From Adiantum capillus-veneris (Eukaryota > Streptophyta > Polypodiopsida > Polypodiales > Pteridaceae): DNA of 64,000 bases. This document shows positions 54,454 to 64,000 of this stretch, piece by piece. The DNA is taken from the NCBI GenBank assembly GCA_014529385.2, contig CM043970.1, positions 41,657,279 through 41,721,278 on the forward strand, read 5' to 3'. A program made the translations under genes and the position numbers. The stretch's first letter is position 1. Each line of letters begins with the position of its first letter. The notes under the pieces were generated by a model. It was not told the DNA's origin. It ran no database searches and saw nothing but the letters and a program-made list of their open reading frames with translations.

Positions 54454-55577
54454 TTAAGAGGTCTTTCTCTCATCCTCGCATAGCTCAACATAACTCCTTA
54501 TGTCTATACAGAGCTCTCTGTTTAGGCATATTTCATCCATTTCATTTTGTAGATCCTCTGCATGCACCCCATAGAGAGTAGCATCTTGATGCTTGTCTGC
54601 CACCACCTCAGCGGCTTCTGACTGAGCATCCTCTCCAATCTCCGCCACGATGCCACTATAATTGGCACATGGTAGCCCTCATACGTTCACGCACTACAAG
54701 GGGCTACCTCTATGACATACCACCAGTTTGATGCACACTTTGTAGGATGAAATACCACCTACCACAGCCACATATCTTACATGAGTGCTTCGAGGCACAT
54801 AACTTCTAAAATTGGATGTTAAATATTTATAGACTTACTTGCTCACAATGCTCGAGTAGTACGAAAGTGTCTCTTAGGTCGGTCCATTTTTTTAGTTGAA
54901 TCCACCTCAAGGAAACCAGAATCTCCTCTGTGCACAATAGTGTTATGACCCTCCATGCTTATCTTGAACCATTGAACGTCAAACAAAATCACAAAAAATC
55001 CTCTATAATCAATCCTCCAAATCTCTTGTAGCATGCCAAAGTAAGTTACTTCCACCACCATAAGATCTACATCAGAGGACCGTCACCGACTAGACTGTTC
55101 AAATTTTTTCATGATTCCACAATCTTGTGTAAAACGCTTTTTGTCAATCCATTCCACCCTAAACTGTCGACCTTTACACCATGCTGCTATGTATGACTTA
55201 TAATACAACCAACAAAGACTATGAGTGGCCTTGCAAACATCTAGAAAACTGCGAGTCGTACATTGAAAACTTACCTTGGTCGCGTAACCTCGAGAGTACT
55301 CCCACTCCTTCTCAGTCACTTCTTCACTGTAATGTTGTGCGCACTTTTTAATTGGTTGTGCAACCATCTTAAGATCATGAATGTTGGTAGGATCTCTAGA
55401 CCCGTTGGATAATGCATCAGTGGTCCTCTTCCCCATCTCCACTCGATCCGTGCCCTTTGTCGCTCTTTCTTTGCATCCTCGTGTTGTGAAATCCACTTTT
55501 GTATCACTGGATTGGGAAGCATGCAAAATCGATTGATTTTCTTCCACCAGATAATGATAGCTCAAAATATCAAACAT
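54454..55577 (-). pseudogene. CACTA transposase C-terminal region (DUF4216-like), copy A
   Basis: Three pieces: 55577-55083 (EEVTEKEWEYSRGYATKVSF, then TQDCGIMKKFEQSSR), 55061-54843 (VVEVTYFGMLQEIWRIDYRG, VQWFKISMEGHNT, GFLEVDSTKK) and 54648-54454 (acidic end with HAEDLQNEMDEICLNRELC). The order YFG-x-L-x-E-I-W-x-x-DY then VxWF matches DUF4216, which follows TNP2 and DUF4218 in plant CACTA transposases. The TNP2 part is not present in this copy. Confidence 0.7.
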
Positions 55578-56895
55578 TAAAACAAAGATTGAGACTTGCT
55601 ACCACATCTACAAAAGCGTGACACAATATAATCATAACACCTGAGACAAGGGCTTGCACAAGACAAGGTTTTGGGAGAGGTTACATTGTATTTTTCTTGC
55701 CTTTTACATAAGCTACTATAAGCACGTGGATTGCTTTGTATGAGATCTCAGAGAGAGAACATCGTGCAGGAATTGACTTTGACATAGAAGAATTACATTC
55801 TGGGGTGTCTTTCAACATGTGCTCTCAAGCATAAAGAATGAACATGAACATCGCTCACCACCTGAGGCTACACAATCGCGCCATTGAATGAAGTCGCCCA
55901 TAAAAGCATGCGATTCAACAATCTTGAAAACGATTGAGATGGTGTCCACCTTCGGCATTAAATAAGCATGACTGCCATATCGAACACCTGTTTGCGCCAC
56001 GTCCTCTGGCAAGAGCAGCACAAAAAGACTCATACCTGTTGTACACACACGACCTCCTCTGCTGGGAGCAGGGAAAAAAGGACGAGACCTGCCAGGAGCA
56101 GCACAAAAGGGTTTGCTAATTGTTTCAATGAAGCTTTAATAAAACCTAACATGTGGCAATCATCCACCAAGAATATCGAAGAGCTTGAGCATTGCAACAA
56201 TCTTGCACCTAAAACCCTATGGACTTCTGCAGGCCAAAAAAGGGGGGTCTATAAGGGGGCACCAGCTCACCAGACATGTGTGCTTGTCTGGCCATTTGGC
56301 ACACCGTTGTGGCCACTCTTTTTGGATACTCTTCAAACACCACCACTGATACCACCGAAATGATCTTGGGACTTACCAATGAGTTTTATCTATTTCATTC
56401 CTATACACTATTTATTTTGTCGGGAGTGAGATGTTTTGCACATTACATTGAGAAACGCTCACAATAGAGAGAATGAAAACGTTTCCTTCTTAGAGAGCAA
56501 GACAGCCTTTCTTCTCCTACATGTTGAGGTCAAATCCTGCCCATTAGGATTGATTTTAAATTGTGAGTTGAATGGACATGCTAATTGGAGATGTTAAAGC
56601 ATCTTGGAAAGATTCTATGTGCTGAGGTCAAATCCTATCCATTAGGATTGATTTTAAATTGTGAGTTGAATGGACATGCTAATTGGAGATGTTAAAGCAT
56701 CTTGGGAAGATTTTATGTAATGGAAACTAAAAGTAGAGCCAGTAGAAAACTTTTCCTTCTTAGAGAGCAAGAGAGAAATTTTTTCTTCATTAAAAAACGA
56801 AGTCCATAAGGGGGGCCCAAATGACCAAACAGGGTGCGTGTTTTTCCATCTAGCACATCCTTCTAGCCCCTTGTGTTGCATAATCTTCAAGCTTC
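55578..56895. other. non-coding stretch between CACTA copies
   Basis: No gene recognised. Contains a 98-bp tandem pair (56525-56622 and 56623-56720). Confidence 0.6.
56525..56720. repeat. 98-bp two-copy tandem repeat
   Basis: Both copies start TGAGGTCAAATCCT and differ at only a few bases. Confidence 0.9.
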
Positions 56896-57140
56896 CACTA
56901 CAAGAGGTTATGAGCACTTGTGACAGTTGTAGTGACGAAACTACAATCGGTTTTTTTAATCCCTCGACATTGCTAAAAGCGTCGAAATAAAAACGTCGCT
57001 ATAGGCGTTGCTATAGTCGTTGCCATAAGCGTCGCTATATAGAGATATCTATAGCGACATGCCAGTCCTCATTTTAGCGACGATTATAGCGATGCTGCAG
57101 AACCTTATATAGAGACTCTTATAGTGACGCCCGAGAATAA
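56896..57140. repeat. CACTA copy B terminus with subterminal repeats
   Basis: CACTACAAGAGG at the end, then many copies in both directions of a core CGTCGCTA / TAGCGACG. In En/Spm such subterminal clusters bind the TNPA protein; here that role is inferred. Confidence 0.8.
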
Positions 57141-57799
57141 TGTTTTTTGGATGGCAGGGCATTCAGTGCCCTGCCACCCATCAACCATATTGAAAATTGT
57201 TTCCAAAATAAAGATGCAAAACTGACACAAAAGTAGTTCGACGAAAGTGAATTCACGAGAGTAATACAATGACAAAATTATACACATCATAGGCAAAATC
57301 ATTTGATGTAATAGCTACAACACAATTGTCATTATTGAGAAAATACACCATTGACCAATAGTTACAAAAATGACGTGCACACATCATCATATATACATGC
57401 TATGACAAAAGAAAACTAGTGCCATTTAGCTATGGTTAGATTGACATCATCTAATTAGATGTTTCATTGCGTCCAAGTGGCATATCTGTCGGATTCTGCA
57501 AAAAAAAAAACAATAAAATCTTTTGTAAGTATAAAGACATAACAACAAAAAAATCTATTTTTTGAGGTTATAATTAAAATTCAACAAATGTAAGAGAGTA
57601 AAGTGAAATACTAACCATGTCGGCACGAGAAGTGAGAATGTCCAGAAGGGCATGTAAGCCCATTTTTCCCACATACTCGCTCTCGTAGAGTGTGGGGTCA
57701 CGTCTTGTCATCGACCACTGTTCAAAACACACAAAGAATACGTTATGTTAGAATTTAAAAATACAATTATCCATAACTACCAAACCTAAAGGGCAATGC

Positions 57800-58486
57800 A
57801 AAAACACTTACGAAATTGGCCTCAAATGATGCCCACATGCCGCTCCCCAAGGGGTGCGAGCTCCCTGCCTCTACTCGCACTTTGGCTACCTACTTTTGTT
57901 GCTTCTACTTGTCAGGATCCTCGCGTGCTGCTCGCTTTGCATTCTTCTAATCTTCTTTGGCTTGTCAATCTGGTATGTTCCACCTATGATTTATTGCTTT
58001 TTGCACTTCAGAACACTTGTGCTTGAATTATTCGTGCATCCGCACCTTCATCAGGTCTTCATTGAAGCGCTCATCCCAACTTGACATGGGAAAATTGTCA
58101 TGGAGTATGCTAATGACTCTATCTTTTAATTCATTTGGCACTTCACTCCAGATGTTTAGTATTTAGTGTGTAAACACCTGAGAGCAAAGGTCGCACATGC
58201 ACGAGGTCACCTTCTTGTCATCGTCATCCAAGATGATGTCGCCGCTGATATCGATCGAGTATGGTAAGCCCTCTTGCCTATGACGTGTGAACCTGGGTGT
58301 CTTGGGAGGGGTCTCAAGTGGCATCACGATGGGGGTACGGATGACAGGTGTCTCCACTGGAGTCTGGGCCCCGAAATGAGGAGTGTCGAATGGCGTGACT
58401 CTCGGAGGAGTAGCGAGTGGTGTGTATCCAAGAACGGCCGATAGCCACGCAAAACCTGGAGTAGATGGCGATGCCTCTACCACCAC
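57800..58486 (-). pseudogene. CACTA copy B second protein (transposase_24-like)
   Basis: Homologue of 52994-53749: the same TP-rich leader (GYTPLATPPRVTPFDTPH, LETPPKTPRFTRHRQEG) and, in broken frames down to 57800, NELKDRVISILHDNF, RWNIPD, AREDPDK and SHPLGSGMWASFEANF. More stops than copy A. Confidence 0.6.
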
Positions 58487-58853
58487 TAGAACGTCGGTGC
58501 CTAAAAGAGTGTGTAGATCATTTCGTCGACACCGAACTTTTGGAGCTCAATGAGTGATTCAAAAGAGAAGGAGACGCTGAAGGAGTGAAACGACGAGATG
58601 ACGCTCCTTGTACCACCTCCTTTGCTGGGGTGACAAGGAACAAAGAAACTCATCATCATCCATACCTGTATTAAACACACAAACATTAAATCTTAATGAT
58701 GAATGGAAAGAAAATCTGATAAAGTTATAATTTGATTAAACACAATCTAAATTTCTCAAGTATAGCATATAGACAAGAATGGACAAAACTCCACGTGAGG
58801 AAAATATATATTATAAAAAGGAGCAAAATTTCTCAGATACAATGTTTATGTCT

Positions 58854-59673
58854 TTAAGAGGTCTCTCTCTCACCCTCGCATAACTCAGGATAACTCCCTA
58901 TGTCTATATAGAGCTCTCCGTTTAGGCAGATGCCCTTCATCTTATTTTGTAGATCCTCTACATGCATACCATAGAGAGTAGCAGCACCAGGCTCATCTTG
59001 TACAAACTCAACGGCTTCCGACTCAGCGATATCCTCTTCGATATCCTCCATTGATGCCGCTGTCATTGACACATGGTAGCCCTCATACGTCCGTGCACTA
59101 CGAGGGGCTACCTCTATGACATAGCACCAGTTTGATGCCGACTTTATAGGATGAAATACCACCTACAAGATCGACATAACCTACATGAGTGCTTCTAGAC
59201 CATCAGTCCTCTAAAATTGGATGCTCACAGAATTACTTGTTCACAATGCTTGGATAGTACGAAAGTGTCTCTTAGGTCGGTTCATTTTTTAGTTGAATCC
59301 ACCTCAAGGAAACCTAACTCTCCTTTGCACACTGTAGCATTGCGACCCTCCATGTTTATCTTGAACCATTGCACGTAGAAAAAATCCACAAAAAAACCTC
59401 TATAATGGATCCTCAGAATCTCTTATAGCGTGCTGAAGTAAGTGATTTCCGCCACCACCACAGGATCTGCATCAGAGGACCATCGTCGACTAGACTGTTC
59501 AAATTTTTCCATGATTCCACAATCTTGTGTAAAACGCTTTTTATCGATCTGTTCCGCCCTAAAATGTTGACCTTTACACCATGATGTCGTGTATTACTTA
59601 TACTACAATCAACAAGGATTATGAGTGGCATTGCAAACTTACCTTGGTCACGCAACCCCAAGAGTACTCCCAC
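58854..59673 (-). pseudogene. CACTA transposase DUF4216-like region, copy B
   Basis: Pieces at 59673-59413, about 59400-59220 and 59162-58854 parallel those of copy A: a VVAEITYF-like segment, QWFKINMEGRN, FLEVDSTKKMNRPKRHF, then FHPIKSASNWCYVIEVAPRS and an acidic tail HVEDLQNKMKGICLNGELY. Further upstream 59892-59692 matches the SDTKVDFTTRGCKERATKG part of copy A. Confidence 0.7.
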
Positions 59674-60053
59674 TCCTCCTCAATCACTTGTTCACCGCAT
59701 TGTTGTGTGCTGATCAATTTGTTGTGCAACCATCCTAAGCTCATGAATGTTGGTAGGCTCTGAAGACCTGCCAGAGAATGCATCGGTGGTTGTCTTCCTC
59801 ATCTCCACTCGATTCATGCCCTTTGTCGCTCTTGCTTTGCATCCTCGTATTGTCAAATCCACTTTTGCATCACTGGGTTGTGAAGCATGCAAAATCGATT
59901 GATTTTAGCCTCTAGATCTTTCATCATTTTTTTCTCAACACCTTGATTGCACATGACCATCCTAAATATGTGCTCATCATCTATGGTTTTCCATAGCATG
60001 TCTCGAGCTTTATCAAACCCGTCTAGCCACTCTCCAATTTAAACTAGGGACTT

Positions 60054-60642
60054 TCATACCAACCAACCTTCTGCCATGCTACCCTTTGGACGTTCCTTCT
60101 GACGCACATATCCCTTGAGCGTTTTTATGAAACGTTCTAAAAAGAACATCCATCTGGAATGCGCTGTGCTAGCTATTTCCACCTCCTCAACTATGTGAAC
60201 AAGAAGATGCATTTGAATGATTAGTATGGTAGTAGGAAAATGTTTCTCAAACATGCACACAACCTCCACAGCGTTTAGTTTGGTGGATGATACGTAATCT
60301 ACATGAATCTCCTTTTGTGATATCCATTGCACCAACTTTGCAAGTTTGTATATTGTGGTACGGATGTCAGGAGACAAATATCCCTCAATGGCCATCGGTA
60401 AAATAAACTCCAAAACACGTCTAGCAATGATATTAAAATCCACACACGGATATGTTACACAATTTCCAATATGATATATTCCACTTCAAACATACCTGAC
60501 ACATTTTATGCCAGTCATGTGACTTCAAACCAGTAAGCTTCCCGTCTTTAGTGAAACATGTTCGGAGCGAGTGCATTCTACCAGTGGGCGTCCACACAGA
60601 TTGAATGATCTCTTTTACTTTGCGTTCTTGGCTTGCTAGCAA
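60054..60642 (-). pseudogene. TNP2 end and DUF4218 domain
   Basis: 60642-60433 contains KDGKLTGLKSHDWHKMCQV, matching the GLKSHDCH motif at the end of TNP2. 60443-60054 has RRVLEFILPMAIEGYL, VQWISQKEIHVDYVSSTKLN, FEKHFPTTILIIQMHLLVHI and SRWMFFLERFIKTLKGYVRQ, the DUF4218 pattern (P-x-x-F-x-x-M-x-H-L ... R-W-M ... ER-x-x-K-x-L-K-x-x-V). The frame change between the two is small. Confidence 0.85.
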
Positions 60643-60665
60643 AATCCATTGTACTTTAGGAAGTT

Positions 60666-61948
60666 TTATCGATCCATCGGGTGCTCTTTACAGCCAATAT
60701 TGCTCCATACGATCGGAGCCACATTTCTAAGGTCAATTCTGGCCCCCAAACTATCCTTCTTGCTAATGAGATGGTCCCACAACAAATTAACTATATTCTT
60801 GAAGATGTGCATTGGATTGAGCAAGTGATTGATCATGATTCTGGGCCAAGATGGTAACTCGTACCATAGAGAGAGTCTCTTCATCCCTGGGGGCAAACCG
60901 TCATCACACATCTCTTTTTGCTGTAACCATGCTCGAGCAGACATCCTCGGTGGCTTATCTAGAAGATGTGCTTGATGACCTTCGTAGATTTGCTTCTTCA
61001 GTGAGGGCGTCCGACGTGCATTAAGTCTAGGTCCACATGTGAAACATGCTCTATATCCTCTTGTTTGAAGCCCTGCATGTATACACATGACAATAGCTAA
61101 TCTTGAGAGAAACTAATGTTTATAGTGATTAAGTTTGACTATATATCACTTGAGCATTTTGTTAGTCCGGGATAGTTATGCATGGTCCACATTAGAATGC
61201 CTCTGATCAAAGCATTGCGTCGACTTGTGTGTCGGCTCATATCCACCACTTCTATGCCAATCCACAATTTTTGTAGCTCTTTCACTAGCGGAAGAAGATA
61301 CACATCCATATTCTTCACTTTATACCGCCCAGGCACAATCAAGCTTGAAAACAGGTACCCCTTCTTGATAATCAACCATGGGGGAATGTTATAGTTGACG
61401 ATGACAATTGACCATACACTATAAGATGTTGACATCTGACCAAATGGATTTACGCCATCCATGGCCAGGCTGATGCACAAATTTTGAGCTTCCCTGGCAA
61501 AATCTGGCCATGTGTCATCTATATGTTTCTAGGCTACGCAATCTGCAGGAATCCGTAGCACACCATCCGAAGATCTATTCTCCTCATGCCATGATGATAG
61601 GGTGGCCATGGACTTACATTCAAAGAAATGCTTGATGCGAGGCAGCAAAGGAAAGTGTCACAAAACCTTTTGTGGAATTTTTAGCCCATGGAGGTCTACT
61701 AGATATCTCTTGGAATCACGTTTTGGACACTTTTCCATGTCTATATATTTCCCTCTGAAAAGGATGCAGTCGTTAGGACAAGTGTGAATCGAATTGTAAT
61801 CCATCTCCAAGTTTTGCAAGATCTTTCTTGCCTCCTCTCTAGAATCTTGCATCACATTATCAGCTGGCAGTATGTGCTTTTTAAGCAATCTACACAATGG
61901 AAAAAATACAAGACACTTGTGTAAGTAATCTATCGGATAATTATACAT
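60666..61948 (-). pseudogene. CACTA transposase, TNP2 domain
   Basis: 61948-61658: ARKILQNLEMDYNSIHTCPN and CPNDCILFRGKY, the TNP2 zinc-site start, and GLKIPQKVL. 61480-61139: LAMDGVNPFGQMSTSYSVWS (with the conserved Asp), NIPPWLIIKKGYLFSSLIVP, MDVYLLPLVKELQKLW and WTMHNYPGLT. 61088-60666: GYRACFTCGPR, KQIYEGHQAHLL, PSWPRIMINHLLNPMHIFKN, IVNLLWDHL. The order is that of TNP2. At least three frame changes separate the pieces, and 61660-61490 (FFECKSMATLSSWHEENR) bridges two of them. Confidence 0.88.
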
Positions 61949-62574
61949 CTATACTTTTTTATTGAGGTAAACACATTGTAATAGATCACCTGAAAAGCGC
62001 TGTGACGCTAGTGTCACTCCATCCAAAATTTTCCTGTAGGTTGAGAAGAACAAAGAGGGCCTTCAATCTAAACACACGTGCTCCACCATCCAATAGTGTA
62101 GTAGCTTCACTTTTCAAAGATAAGCCTTTCTGAATCTATGATGACCGTCTCGATCATTTCATCGCTCAAACATAGCCTCATTGGGCTGGTGGTCTGCATG
62201 ATCACCCTCCGAGCTGTCACAGGCTTCATCTTGTGGTCTCACATATGTTGCTTGACCAAAGTGCTTGCGAACACGTCTATTGAGTTGCAAGATTGTTGCA
62301 TGTTGGTCCGCGTCAGAGTCTGACGAGTTGGTAATTGGCAACAATTCGATCTATAATAGATGGGTCAAGCTCGAAAAATTCGCGAACGTCTGCAAAGAAA
62401 TGCGTCTTGTCTATTGCACATCATGTTTGCATTGATTACAAGGACATAAGATCCTTGTTGAGAGATAGGTGTTTTGGTTGGATGGCCCCACATCGTTGTC
62501 ACTACTCTTAATGAATGTAAGAATCTTAAAACAACTGGACATAAATTTAATCTTCTATTGGCATCCTCCATCTC

Positions 62575-62637
<63 letters not shown>

Positions 62638-62950
62638 ACTACCTCACATTCTCTATTCATGTCCAATCCCCGCACACTTTGGTCTAGAGGTGCACGGAGA
62701 TCAGAACCACCGGGTTATAATCTCGTCTTTATTGATCAATGCCTATATTTGTGGGTATGAGAAATCTACACACCCATGTCTACATGACAATGCATGTAGT
62801 GGAAAAAACCCCTTTGCCTCTTCTTTAGCTGTAGCAATTCACATAAGCTTAACATCTCTTCACAACAGATCCTTTACACTTGTTCGAGGGACATGCCCTA
62901 AAAGATCTAATAGATAAGTACAAGTAGCATGTATATGATTACACCGAGTG
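61949..62950. other. upstream part of CACTA copy B, no clear gene
   Basis: Weak minus-strand frames (for example 62571-62365) without recognised domains. Contains (CT)n at 62579-62636. A GTAGTG at 62788-62793 could be a terminus, but the flanking three bases do not match those at the left end. Confidence 0.4.
62579..62636. repeat. (CT)n microsatellite
   Basis: About 29 CT units. Confidence 0.95.
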
Positions 62951-62984
62951 GACGCATCCATGGAGAGGAAAAGAGAGATCACAA

Positions 62985-63398
62985 TTGGCCTAACTCTAAA
63001 TGTAAATCGTAATCGTGAAGGTAAACTAGATCTAACCTTAAATCTAATGTAAGTTTAAATCTATCGTAGATCTAATCTTAACTCTAATCTAAATCTAAAT
63101 CTAACATAAACCTAAATCTAATCTAATCTTAAGTCTAACTGAACCTTAAATCTTATCCTAATCTTAAATATAACACAAACCTAAATCTAACCTAATCTAA
63201 CCTAAACCTAAATGTAATCTAACATAAATCAAATTTAAATGTAATCTAGCTTAAATTTTCACACAATCTTAAATCTAAAATAAACCTAAATCTAATCTAA
63301 TCTTAAGTTTAACCTAATCTTAAATCTTACCCTAATCTTAAATATAACACAAACCTAAATCTAAACTAATCTTAAATCTAGCCTAAATCAAATTTAGA
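62985..63398. repeat. CCTAAATCTAA-type minisatellite
   Basis: About 400 bp built of short words CTAAATCTAA, CTAATCTTAA and CCTAAATC, with a higher-order repeat of about 175 bp (compare 63108-63195 with 63283-63370). Resembles degenerate plant telomere repeat (CCCTAAA) but is interstitial and imperfect. It ends directly before the CACTA terminus at 63403. Confidence 0.85.
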
Positions 63399-63402
63399 CG
63401 TA

Positions 63403-64000
63403 CACTACAAGAGGTTGCGTGCTCTTATGACACTTTTAGCGACGAAAATACACTGGGTTTTTATAACCCCCGACGTCGCTAAAAGCATCGCTATGAGCAT
63501 CGATACGGGGACGTCGCTATGCCAGTCGCTATAAGCGTCGTTATATAGCGACGGTTATAGGGACGATGCAGAGCCATCTATAGCGACGCTTATTGCGACG
63601 CTGCAGAGCCTTATATAGCGACGCCCGAGAGGAAAAAATTTTGGTGGTAGGACATTGAATGCCTTGCCACCCATCAACCATATTGAATGTTTCATTAATT
63701 GATTTACTTTTGAAAAAAAGTGAAAAGGTAAATATAGACCCAAAATAGTCACCCATAAGACAATATAACCACTAACTCCATCATCCATAGTACGTATTGT
63801 TTGCAAAATAAAAATACAAAACTGACAAGCGTGAATTGATGAAAGTAAATCAATGACAATTGTACACATAGGCAAAATCACTTGATTGTTAAACTTTGCA
63901 AATGTAATAGTTACAAACCATTGTCATTATTTAAAAAATATACATGGTTTTCAAAAAGACGCATAAAAGTCGTCTCATGATACATAAGCTATGACAAGAA
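63403..64000. mobile_element. CACTA transposon copy C, terminus and start
   Basis: CACTACAAGAGGTTGCGTGC at 63403, then a dense subterminal cluster of GTCGCTA/TAGCGACG motifs to about 63625, then a region that parallels copies A and B (GTAGGACATTGAATGCCTTG; CACCCATCAACCATATTGAATG). Continues beyond the window. No coding sequence in the part seen. Confidence 0.8.

Larger units (their letters stand above)
52165..56895 (-). mobile_element. CACTA transposon copy A, incomplete
   Basis: Left edge lacks the CACTA terminus and begins inside the subterminal region (TAGCGACGCTCATAG...). Minus-strand coding follows: a TNPA-like gene and a DUF4216-type segment, both close to those in copy B. TNP2 is absent. 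Right end was not located; 55578-56895 has no CACTA coding sequence. Confidence 0.7.
56896..62900 (-). mobile_element. CACTA (En/Spm) transposon copy B with TNP2
   Basis: Left terminus CACTACAAGAGGTTATGAGC at 56896, followed by subterminal GTCGCTA/TAGCGAC repeats to about 57130. Coding on the minus strand: TNP2, DUF4218 and DUF4216 parts (61948-58854), then the TNPA-like gene (58486-57800). The right terminus was not identified with certainty, so the right coordinate is approximate. Frames are heavily broken. Confidence 0.8.

Noticed and set aside
55800-56400. Cys-rich small protein genes
   Set aside because: Overlapping frames on both strands, no conserved motif, and low-complexity neighbours.
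62780-62800. Right terminus of CACTA copy B at GTAGTG
   Set aside because: No extended inverted match to CACTACAAGAGG and no 3-bp duplication.
62985-63398. True telomere
   Set aside because: Imperfect units, only about 400 bp, and flanked by CACTA sequence on both sides.

Overview
Plant nuclear DNA made almost entirely of transposable elements. No host gene, tRNA, rRNA or CRISPR array was recognised. Evidence for a plant: LTR retrotransposons with priming sites for initiator-Met tRNA (TGGTATCAGAGC) or with the Asp-tRNA-like site TGGTGCCGCTGCCGGGG; a Tat-type Ty3/gypsy element with a second RNase H; a chromovirus; a Ty1/copia element; and CACTA (En/Spm) transposons with TNP2, DUF4218 and DUF4216 type domains. 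The gypsy reverse transcriptases look more like those of seed-free plants (fern or lycophyte) than of well-studied angiosperms, but that is an impression and not decisive.

Layout. 1-3930: minus-strand Tat-like gypsy remnant (second RNase H, RNase H, RT, protease, gag). 5151-5333: short CACTA-like element. 5413-8910: plus-strand gypsy LTR, Asp-type priming site, long leader with evenly spaced palindromes, start of a gag-like gene. About 8900-12124: leader (about 285-bp tandem repeats), priming site and LTR of a second gypsy family on the minus strand. 12533-34803: a broken plus-strand gypsy pol region split by two insertions. The first is a complete copia element (14458-25338, target duplication AGCTC), itself split by a non-coding LTR element (16842-22500, duplication CATCC). 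The second is a 6.5-kb minus-oriented element (27421-33895, duplication ACGT) that carries a gag-like ORF and a long acidic ORF but no pol. 34804-39812: a polypurine tract, a probable LTR, a second palindrome-bearing leader and a decayed coiled-coil gene. 39814-51326: a minus-strand chromovirus whose integrase is split by a short LTR element (42451-45397, duplication AATAG). 51328-52164: another LTR of the 5413 family. 52165-64000: three copies or parts of one CACTA family, the middle one with a TNP2 transposase gene in fragments.

How the parts relate. The window is a stack of insertions and most coding regions are broken by stops and frameshifts. Four insertions are dated in relative order by matching target-site duplications, and three of them interrupt a reading frame that becomes continuous when they are removed. 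The most unusual signal is the leader architecture: two gypsy families with Asp-type priming sites both carry leader repeats of about 285 bp, each marked by a palindrome of about 22 bp. The palindrome differs between the families, and part of it also occurs in each family's LTR. Percent identities and counts given here were made by eye.
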